Shown one piece after another: positions 1 through 6,451 of a stretch of 64,000 nt of DNA. Location of the stretch: the NCBI RefSeq assembly GCF_036327755.1, contig NZ_CP109596.1, positions 3,658,001 to 3,722,000 on the forward strand. Reading direction: 5' to 3'. A program made the position numbers and the translations under genes. Positions within the stretch are counted from its first letter, which is position 1, and every line of letters begins with the position of its first letter. The notes below the pieces were generated by a model, which saw nothing but the letters and a program-made list of their open reading frames with translations, did not search any database and was not told the DNA's origin. The stretch is from Nocardia sp. NBC_01503 (GTDB lineage: Bacteria; Actinomycetota; Actinomycetes; Mycobacteriales; Mycobacteriaceae).

Positions 1-1
1 G

Positions 2-1195
2 CAGCCGAAATATCGGTCGCAATGGTGGAACACGGATTATGTACCGGAGTTGGAAATCGCTGGTCGGTCGATTCAGGCGGATATGAAGGCGCACGGCTGG
101 AATATGTCGGCCCGCTTGATGAATTCCTTCCTGAACAATAACTCCAAGTCCCTCCAGTTGACGAATGCGGAGACGCAGGAGGCCGTGTTCAACACGATAT
201 GGGGGCGAAGCGCTCTGTTCTACGGCCAAGACCTGCATTGGGTGGCGCATCGTGGCGATGATGCTCGGGATGAACCGGAGTATTTCACCGGACCGGACCA
301 GCAGAATCAGAATAATCCGACGATCCATCAGGACGGCATTCTCGATAAGGTCAACCGGGCAATACAGGACGTTCATGATCAGAAGGCTGGATACGACACG
401 AAGATTCCGATGCGTGTCGATTGGCTCCGTACGCCTGCGGACACCGCTAACGAGGACAATCCGGACGTCAATCACGCCCTGGGGCATTTTCATGAGGGCG
501 CGGACGGATACATCGTGGTGCATCGCGGTGCCGATGGGGGTGCGGATAATTATGAGGTTCATTTCCAGGCCAAGGAATGGGATCACTATAAATTCGATGA
601 TCAGCCCCTGACCTATAAGCTCAATGGAAAAGTGAATATCGGGCATCTCGCGGATCTGACTGCTGCTGAGTTTATGCGCATGGCGCATCAGATTGGCGTC
701 GGCAGAAATTATATTGATTATGGGACGACTGGCGATGTTGATGTCACCGGAGTGGCCGGCAGTACTGATATGTCCTACAGCTTTCGAGATGACCCGAATC
801 ATGTCGCGCATGCGATGACAATGCAGCAGCACTACCCACTCAACAGAGCCGCGGGTGGTGACATATCAGCCGGTGCGGTGAGGGGGCCAGGTTCGTCGAT
901 CGGCGACAAGATCCCCGCGTACCTGTCCGATGGCGAATTCGTCGTCAACGCTGCCTCGGCGTCCGTGAACCGGCCGCTGCTGAAGGCGATCAACGACGAT
1001 CCGCTGTACATGAAGAAGTACACCCAGCAGATGGAGACCATGGTCGCCGCCGCGCTGACCAAGGTCCGCGTCACCCCGAATGGTCGCGGTGAGCATGTGG
1101 ATCGCTCCATGACAGTGCGGGTTTCGACCTATGACGTGCATGAGGCATTCGCGAAGGCCAAGCTCTGGGAGCAGCGGCACGCTCTGCTGGACTGA
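2..1195 (+). CDS. Tape-measure-like tail protein, 3' part, with a possible toxin-like insert
   Basis: The reading frame is open from the window edge, so the start lies upstream; an internal TTG at 50 is probably not the real start. About the last 115 residues look like an actinophage tape-measure C-terminus: a Gly-rich segment, then GDKIPAYLSDGEFVVNA, a motif typical of these proteins, and a basic helical tail. The preceding 270 residues are unusual for a tape measure: rich in Asp, Asn, His and Trp, with a core around HFQAKEWDHYKF, and encoded by visibly lower-GC DNA that gives way to GC-rich DNA near 840. A tape measure sets tail length and is threaded through the tail tube. The low-GC stretch could be an acquired effector-like module; this is inference. 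The end, TVRVSTYDVHEAF..., resembles the ends of the two toxins downstream. Confidence 0.7.
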   Translation, partial: QPKYRSQWWNTDYVPELEIAGRSIQADMKAHGWNMSARLMNSFLNNNSKSLQLTNAETQEAVFNTIWGRSALFYGQDLHWVAHRGDDARDEPEYFTGPDQQNQNNPTIHQDGILDKVNRAIQDVHDQKAGYDTKIPMRVDWLRTPADTANEDNPDVNHALGHFHEGADGYIVVHRGADGGADNYEVHFQAKEWDHYKFDDQPLTYKLNGKVNIGHLADLTAAEFMRMAHQIGVGRNYIDYGTTGDVDVTGVAGSTDMSYSFRDDPNHVAHAMTMQQHYPLNRAAGGDISAGAVRGPGSSIGDKIPAYLSDGEFVVNAASASVNRPLLKAINDDPLYMKKYTQQMETMVAAALTKVRVTPNGRGEHVDRSMTVRVSTYDVHEAFAKAKLWEQRHALLD

Positions 1196-1231
1196 TTTGG
1201 TCACCCGGCCGCGTTAACTTGTGGCGCAGGA

Positions 1232-1625
1232 GTGTCCGGTCCTGTGCCGGGTATGCGGATGATCTGCGAAGAGCGCTGCGGCTTCAACCCGAAGACGATT
1301 GTCATACTGCTCATCGCGGTGGCGTTCGTGGCAGGTGCGATCCTCACGCCCGGCATGTCCTCGGGGTTGCGTATCGGCACTTTGCTCCTGTTCGGCTGGT
1401 GGCCTGCTGGCGCTCGCGGGCTTCCTGTCCCACAAGGTTGCGCTGCGCGTCGATCGATCCGGAATCACTCTCGGCGGAAATGTGCTGCGTTACCGGGCGA
1501 GCGCGCGCGATGAGCGACTCATGCAGTGCGCCAAGGGTATCGACGGCTGGAAAGTCGATACCGCTCAACTGGCCGCGGTCCTGCGTAACATCGCGCCGCA
1601 GGTGCGGCTGGACGATCATCGCTGA
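1232..1625 (+). pseudogene. Frameshifted small membrane protein (PH-like type)
   Basis: Two frames together give one recognisable protein. From GTG 1232 the frame encodes two hydrophobic segments (TIVILLIAVAFVAGAIL, then RIGTLLLFG). At about 1396 it must slip to the next frame to continue as GGLLALAGFLSHKVALRVD, followed by RSGITLGG and a Trp/Asp-containing C-terminus ending at the TGA at 1623-1625. Membrane helices followed by an 'alRVD..GI.lGG' strand is common in small actinobacterial membrane proteins with a PH-like soluble domain. A segment expected after ITLGG also seems to be missing. A one-base deletion and partial internal loss are the simplest reading. The gene lies between tail genes, so it is probably a decayed cargo gene. 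Confidence 0.55.
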
Positions 1626-1690
1626 GTCGGGTACCGCCGGGCGGTAGGCGAACACACTATTGCGGTCCTCGCATCGTTATCGATGTCGGG

Positions 1691-1710
1691 CACCGCATCG
1701 CTATGCGGTG
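1691..1710. repeat. Short hairpin in the gap before the distal tail gene
   Basis: CACCGCAT, four-base loop, ATGCGGTG: a perfect 8-bp stem in the 281-base gap between the broken membrane-protein gene and the distal tail gene. No T-run follows, so it may be a weak terminator or an RNA processing site. Nothing else recognisable lies in this gap. Confidence 0.4.
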
Positions 1711-1928
1711 AGGATGTATCGCCGCGCACTTCCCCGGCCGGACAACCCGGCTGTTGGGCAAATCCGGAGCTCGTCGCGGCCTGCGGGATAGGCTTACAGT
1801 ACCAGTGAGTCATGTTGCCGCCGTGTCGATTTCGATGTGTAGAGGCGCATTTCGACTTCGCGTGATTCCGCGTATCGGTCGACTGGTCGCACTTCAGTCG
1901 AATTTCCTACAGAAACAGAGGTGAACTT

Positions 1929-2810
1929 GTGGCGCCCAATGCTGCCATGATTACGTTGACGGGAGTCGATGGGTCGACGTGGACTCTTGCCGGGCCGGGA
2001 CGCGGCCGCGAGGGGGTCGAGCTCGGGACCGCGCCCAGCGGTTTGTATGACGCGCCCGTGACGACCATTTGGAATCAGTCGGCGTTCCAGACCGGATCTT
2101 CGTTCGGTGGCTACCGAACCAATAAGCGCGACTTGGTGTTCGGGGTGAACATCTTCGAGTCGGCGGGCCGCAGCTGGGAGGCTGTGGACAGTGCCTGGCG
2201 CAAGGCGTGGGCATACGACCGCGACTGCGTGCTCACCGTGACAACCGATTTCGGTGCGCGGTCGCTCGCACTGCGGATGTCGGAACAGCCGGACTTCAAG
2301 CCGGTGAAGGATCCGCATCTCAAGCAACTGGCCAAGGTCGTCATGACCTGTACCGCGGGCAATCCGTGGTGGGTGGAGAGCGATGCGACGGCGACCTGGG
2401 TGTCGCCCGCCGACACCACCGGGGCCAACCCCGCGCGCTCCGGCACCGTGACGGTCTCCAACCCGACCGATCAGCCCATGTGGCTGCGCTGGGTTTGCTC
2501 CGCGCCGGGGCAGTGGACTCTGCCCGACTTCTCATGGGCCGCAGATGCTTTCGCCGCACGCACCGTCGTGCTGCCGCAGGTGAACTCGGGCCAGGATCTG
2601 ACCATCGACACCGATCCGATGGAGGAGATGATCGTCGCGCGGGACAACACTCCGGTGTGGGCGCAGATGAACGGCGTCAGCTTCATGTACCCGGTGCCGC
2701 CGTACACCCCGGCGACCGCGCTGCCGGTGACGGTGGACGGTGCGCCCGCGGGCGCTTCGGTGCTGGTCGTGCAGGCGCGTAACTGGTCGCGGCCGTGGGG
2801 GTTGCAGTGA
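1929..2810 (+). CDS. Distal tail protein (Dit-like, siphovirus phage tail protein)
   Basis: This 293-aa protein has the signature of actinophage distal/minor tail proteins: an N-terminal 'LTG.DGS.WTLAGPGRGREGVELG' element, the segment GLYDAPVTTIWNQSAFQTGS, and the central WRKAWAYDRDC and AGNPWWVES stretches. Such proteins form the ring that joins the tail tube to the tip. The start is GTG 1929, with GAGGTGA a few bases upstream. The position after the tape-measure gene and before a large minor tail gene is the standard siphovirus order. The gene overlaps the next by four bases (GTGA), so the two are translationally coupled. Confidence 0.85.
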   Translation: MAPNAAMITLTGVDGSTWTLAGPGRGREGVELGTAPSGLYDAPVTTIWNQSAFQTGSSFGGYRTNKRDLVFGVNIFESAGRSWEAVDSAWRKAWAYDRDCVLTVTTDFGARSLALRMSEQPDFKPVKDPHLKQLAKVVMTCTAGNPWWVESDATATWVSPADTTGANPARSGTVTVSNPTDQPMWLRWVCSAPGQWTLPDFSWAADAFAARTVVLPQVNSGQDLTIDTDPMEEMIVARDNTPVWAQMNGVSFMYPVPPYTPATALPVTVDGAPAGASVLVVQARNWSRPWGLQ

Positions 2811-4516
2811 CCTATGTGACCGACCTGCCCCAAATCTATTCCGCCGCACAGAAGGCCAAGGTTCAGCGCAAGACACAGCGGTACGCCCGCCCGCTGGTCC
2901 GCCTATGGGACGGCAACTGGGTGCTGCGTGGGGTCAGCGGTGCGGAGGTCAGCGCCGACTTCCGCTGGACGCTCAACGACACCGGCGTCGGCGTTCTGGT
3001 GCTGCCCTACGACTACTACCTGGCCCGCTGGGCCATGGACATCTACAACGACGACCCGCGCTCCGGCCGCACCACCCAGAACATTCACATCACCGTCGAC
3101 AAGGACGGCGCGCGCTGGGACGGGCGACTCGAGAAGGCGGTCCTCAAGACCGACGAACAGGGCACCACCACGGTCGAATTGAGCTTCCTGCACTCCTATG
3201 AGGAGCTCAAGCACATCATCTGCTGGTCCAACCCATTCCTGCCCGAAGCCGTGCAGTTCCCGCGCGAGTTCATGCTCGCGGGTCCGAGTATCTGGGTGCT
3301 CAAGACCGCACTGATGATGAATCTGCTTCGCCTGCAAGGTAGCTCGTGGGCGGTGCCGTCCGATCCGATGGATTCGGCGCAGTGGGGCAATCTCAATATG
3401 TCCAACTGGCAGATCGCGGTGAAGCCGACTCCGTACGGCACGGACAACTCGGTGTGGACGATCTTCGGCTCGCGCTTCAAGAACTGGCACGAATGTGCTT
3501 CCGGCACACTGCAAACCGGTGAGCTCATGGTGCAGACCCGCCGCTGGTTGAACGGCGATCCGCTGCCCTGGCCGGGCGCGAATCTGCGACACGGCTGTCT
3601 GGTGGTCGATATCGTCGACAAGTCGGGCTTCACCAGCAACACCGCACGCATCGGTGACGTATGGGGCGGCCTGCAGCATATGTGGGACACCTTCGAGAAG
3701 AACGCCGATGGCGTCTTCTACGACCAGATCGAACACCCACTGCCGGACCCGAATATCCCTGCGGCATACCGGACTCCGGGCTACCTCGGCACCCTGCCAT
3801 CCAACCCGTGGGTGGTCTATCGGCAGAACGATCACTGCGGCATCCAGACCTCGCAGTTCATCGTGCAGCCCTCCAGCGCGGTCCAGGTCGTCACCGGTGG
3901 TCACTCGGCTCCCGGTGTGAACGAGGCGATTTCGTCGGCGATCCAGTTCGTCGGCTTCCTCATGGGCGGCATCCTCGGCGAGGTCCCCTTCGCCGGTCCG
4001 ATCCTGTCCGCCCTCGCCGAAGGCGCCACCGAGGTCGTCAATGTCATCGCGATGGCCCTGTTCACCGACACCCTGCTCGCCTGGCAGCGCCACTATGCGG
4101 TAGACCGCGCCCAAGCCTCCGGCTGGTCGCACTACTTCGAACACTTCGAAACCAGCGCCGACCGTGCCTACACCCTCGGCGCGCTGCTGTCCCTGGGCGA
4201 GGGCATGTGGAAAACCCGCACCCACCACACCCACAAACTCACCGTGGCCAACGGCGAGCCCTACCTCATCGGCGATGCGGGCCAAGGCCACTTCTTCCTC
4301 GGCGACCGAGTCGGTTCCACCATCAAGGGCATGCCCGCCGGCAAAATCTACGTGGACCAGGTCACCGAACTAGAACTCGCCTGGTCCCGAAACGCCAGCC
4401 CCCAATGGCAAATCACGCTGGGTACCGACAAAGACCACGACATGCCCTTCGCCCAATCCATGCGCATAGTCGCCGACATCGTCGACGAACTCATGTCCCT
4501 CGCGGTGCAGATGTAG
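2807..4516 (+). CDS. Large minor tail protein (Gp37-like)
   Basis: About 569 residues. The N-terminal part (YARPLVRLWDGNWVLRGVSG, then a strand-rich domain with VLPYDYYLARWAMD) and the C-terminal 'KG.PAGKIYVDQVTELELAW' segment fit the large baseplate/tip proteins encoded right after the distal tail protein in actinophages. They correspond to the Gp37-like family of siphoviruses infecting Rhodococcus and Mycobacterium. A hydrophobic Gly/Ala-rich stretch (about residues 370-430: IQFVGFLMGGILGEVPFAGP) may interact with membrane or bury in the tip. I chose GTG 2807, overlapping the upstream TGA, rather than the in-frame GTG at 2795. A hairpin terminator follows. Confidence 0.8.
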   Translation: MTYVTDLPQIYSAAQKAKVQRKTQRYARPLVRLWDGNWVLRGVSGAEVSADFRWTLNDTGVGVLVLPYDYYLARWAMDIYNDDPRSGRTTQNIHITVDKDGARWDGRLEKAVLKTDEQGTTTVELSFLHSYEELKHIICWSNPFLPEAVQFPREFMLAGPSIWVLKTALMMNLLRLQGSSWAVPSDPMDSAQWGNLNMSNWQIAVKPTPYGTDNSVWTIFGSRFKNWHECASGTLQTGELMVQTRRWLNGDPLPWPGANLRHGCLVVDIVDKSGFTSNTARIGDVWGGLQHMWDTFEKNADGVFYDQIEHPLPDPNIPAAYRTPGYLGTLPSNPWVVYRQNDHCGIQTSQFIVQPSSAVQVVTGGHSAPGVNEAISSAIQFVGFLMGGILGEVPFAGPILSALAEGATEVVNVIAMALFTDTLLAWQRHYAVDRAQASGWSHYFEHFETSADRAYTLGALLSLGEGMWKTRTHHTHKLTVANGEPYLIGDAGQGHFFLGDRVGSTIKGMPAGKIYVDQVTELELAWSRNASPQWQITLGTDKDHDMPFAQSMRIVADIVDELMSLAVQM

Positions 4517-4532
4517 GTCTGCCCCTCCCGGA

Positions 4533-4558
4533 CCGAAGGCGCTCCAGAGCGCCTTCGG
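4533..4558 (+). terminator. Hairpin terminator after the minor tail gene
   Basis: CCGAAGGCGCT, four-base loop, AGCGCCTTCGG: a perfect 11-bp stem 16 bases after the minor tail stop codon. No U-tract follows, as is common in actinobacteria. It separates the tail operon from the DUF6301 gene, so that cassette is transcribed on its own. Confidence 0.7.
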
Positions 4559-4594
4559 CTATCCCCGACCCACTACAGAAAGTACGATTCGGGC

Positions 4595-5083
4595 ATGCAC
4601 GCCGAGACCGATGCCGCGGTAGAAATTGTCCGAACTGCTGCGAGGCTCGACTGGACATGGACGGTCCCCGAACTGGCGGATTTCTGCCGGGCGATGGGAT
4701 GGCACGTGTCCGAGCGGCGTCCGAAGGGTGCCACCTTGGCTACGGGTCTCGATATCAGTCGTCCTGAGGCGCTTGTGTATCTCAATGACGGCGATATTCG
4801 GGAGATATCGGTATGGGTCTCGGATATCGCGGAGGCGGACGACGAGAGTGCTGGATCGATCCTCGTCGATGGATTTGTTGAAATCGAAGCCCGGCTTGTC
4901 GAAGATTTCGGTCCACCGTCTCGAACCTCTTATGATCGGGAACCCAAGTCCGGCTGGGATTTTCCGCGCGCCGTCGTCTTTCTGGCTTCGACTCCGAAAG
5001 CGTTACGTATCAACATCGTGAGCCGTGAAACCCAAGCATTGAAAGATGTGCCCGAACACGCTCCGCGCTTCTGGGAGTTCTAA
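4595..5083 (+). CDS. DUF6301-like immunity-type protein (copy 1)
   Basis: 162 residues. The N-terminus 'EIVRTAARLDWTWTVPELADFCRAMGW' is the signature shared with the proteins at 19861, 20344 and 21302 and with the N-terminus of the chromosomal protein at 46261; the family corresponds to DUF6301. The middle (an I..I.V.V.D strand) and the end (WDFPRAVVFL, LRINIVSRE) are also shared. Function is not established. Small size, multicopy presence and location next to toxin genes suggest an immunity or antitoxin-like role. A possible -10 (TACGAT, 4583-4588) ends six bases before the ATG, which would give a leaderless transcript; no clear -35 is seen. The gene is bracketed by terminators at 4533-4558 and 5107-5139, like a phage moron. 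Confidence 0.75.
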   Translation: MHAETDAAVEIVRTAARLDWTWTVPELADFCRAMGWHVSERRPKGATLATGLDISRPEALVYLNDGDIREISVWVSDIAEADDESAGSILVDGFVEIEARLVEDFGPPSRTSYDREPKSGWDFPRAVVFLASTPKALRINIVSRETQALKDVPEHAPRFWEF

Positions 5084-5106
5084 CCCACAGTAGTGCCACT
5101 GAGCGA

Positions 5107-5139
5107 CCCGGTAGCGCAACTTGCTACCGGGTATTTTTG
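5107..5139 (+). terminator. Rho-independent terminator after DUF6301 copy 1
   Basis: CCCGGTAGC, seven-base loop, GCTACCGGG, followed by TATTTTTG: a 9-bp stem with a real U-tract, uncommon in this genome. It insulates the DUF6301 gene from the toxin gene that starts 47 bases downstream. Confidence 0.85.
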
Positions 5140-5185
5140 TGTCTATTTCTCCCTATTATCCAATTAACTTGGCTGAGGTATTGAC

Positions 5186-6328
5186 ATGTCCGAGGATGCC
5201 TCCGGGCTTGTGGACAACGTCCGCTACAAAAAAGACGAGAGTCTATGGTATTTTCTCCCGGGTACAATTTTGAATGGCCGGGATATGGGTGGCAAGCCAG
5301 CTTCGGTGCGCTTTCCTGGTGGTCGTCAGAAGTTCCTGGCTGGCGTAGTCTACGACCGTAGAAGGCCCGGCGGCTATTGGGCCCCGGTTCTCGACAATGT
5401 TGATTCTAATCTCAACGTCAATGCCTTTCCTGTTGATGGACAGCGAGATGTCGGCCTTCTTCCTGAAATTACGCAGGAGATCAGGGATATCAAGATAGTC
5501 GCACTGGGAAAGCGTGACGGGATTATTGCGGATGCCGAAAATGGGCTCATCCTGCTCGAGCTCGCCAAGCAGGAATTGGTCGATTTCGCGGACCATGGCT
5601 TGACCTACTCTCCAGCCGAGATCAGCGAGATTCGAGATCGCTACCCAGAAGGTTGGCGGAACGCCAAATCGGCAACCGAGGTTATCTTGTCCGCGCTTAT
5701 ACACAGTGAGAGCAAAGCAGAAGATACTCTTGCCGGGCTGGAAGCTGATAATCCCGATTGGCAAGATTCAATCGACGATCTCAGGCAGACCATCCTTGGT
5801 CTTCCGAGAGCCAAGAGCGCGATCAATGATCTCAGTGAGGAGAGCGGTGTCCGTGGCGCGAGCGACTTCCTGATACGCCACGATGTGGAGGTTTTGTTCG
5901 CAGACGCGAAGGCGGGCGCAGACCATATCGATGTTTGGGGTGTGCGCGAGATTAACGGTGAGCTGATTCTGGTCACGCTAGAGGCGAAGGGCGGCGATAA
6001 ATTCAGTTTGGGTGGTAAGTGGATCCGGGACGGTGGTGGGCGTGGGCGGGGAGTCTGGTACACCAGGCAGTCATCAGGGCCATATGTTCTCGATGAGGCC
6101 GCTCGAGACAAGAACCTTCCGAGAATACTGAATGCGAAAGCTGCCGAGTATGAACTGTCCGATCCTCAGCGCGCCAAGATGTTCAAGACTCTGGTGCGTC
6201 AGGTGGAGAATCTCGGCACGGCTATCGACAGCCATATCACGACCGGCCGCTTCGACGGGCGTATGGATCTTCCGACGATTGAGCACGGTATATACAAGGT
6301 CGATTCCGAAGGGCGGGGTTTTCTCTAG
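5186..6328 (+). CDS. Nuclease-toxin part of toxin 1 (ends at an in-frame amber codon)
   Basis: 380 codons from ATG 5186 (GAGG eight bases upstream) to TAG 6326-6328. Residues 1-110 are unassigned; 110-235 are mainly helical. Residues 240-330 look like a restriction-endonuclease-fold toxin domain of the kind found in actinobacterial polymorphic toxins: D249 in the DHIDVWG strand, E266-x-K268 in LVTLEAKGGD, then a Gly-rich loop and a Tyr-containing helix. I infer metal-dependent nucleic-acid cleavage. The frame continues beyond the stop without interruption to 8893, so this is the N-terminal part of a larger gene. GC is lower than in the tail genes, suggesting transfer. An immunity-like gene lies on each side (4595, 8980). 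Confidence 0.7.
   Translation: MSEDASGLVDNVRYKKDESLWYFLPGTILNGRDMGGKPASVRFPGGRQKFLAGVVYDRRRPGGYWAPVLDNVDSNLNVNAFPVDGQRDVGLLPEITQEIRDIKIVALGKRDGIIADAENGLILLELAKQELVDFADHGLTYSPAEISEIRDRYPEGWRNAKSATEVILSALIHSESKAEDTLAGLEADNPDWQDSIDDLRQTILGLPRAKSAINDLSEESGVRGASDFLIRHDVEVLFADAKAGADHIDVWGVREINGELILVTLEAKGGDKFSLGGKWIRDGGGRGRGVWYTRQSSGPYVLDEAARDKNLPRILNAKAAEYELSDPQRAKMFKTLVRQVENLGTAIDSHITTGRFDGRMDLPTIEHGIYKVDSEGRGFL
6326..6328 (+). other. In-frame amber codon inside toxin 1
   Basis: The context is CTC-TAG-CAG-GCC. The frame upstream (from 5186) and downstream (to 8893) is the same and stays open, and the 123 bases between TAG and the next candidate start (GTG 6452) encode protein-like sequence (QAESQRVNWLLPENWP). 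I see no ribosome-binding site before 6452. This is either a nonsense mutation or a readthrough site; CAG after TAG resembles the CAR context of known leaky stops. Confidence 0.8.
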
Positions 6329-6451
6329 CAGGCCGAATCGCAACGTGTCAACTGGCTGCTGCCGGAGAACTGGCCACAGGATGGCACACTTCCGAAGGGG
6401 TGGAATCCGCGAGGACCGATCCCGCTTGACAGTCCGCTCATTTCGCACCGC

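Noticed and set aside
2903..4291. Long minus-strand open frame (462 codons) opposite the minor tail gene
   Set aside because: It mirrors a GC-rich plus-strand gene with strong phage tail motifs; the translated sequence has no family features and is rich in Arg, Gly and Val as expected for a shadow.
6326..6328. Pyrrolysine coding at the amber codon
   Set aside because: No pyl genes in the window, and the organism type does not use pyrrolysine; nonsense mutation or ordinary readthrough is simpler.
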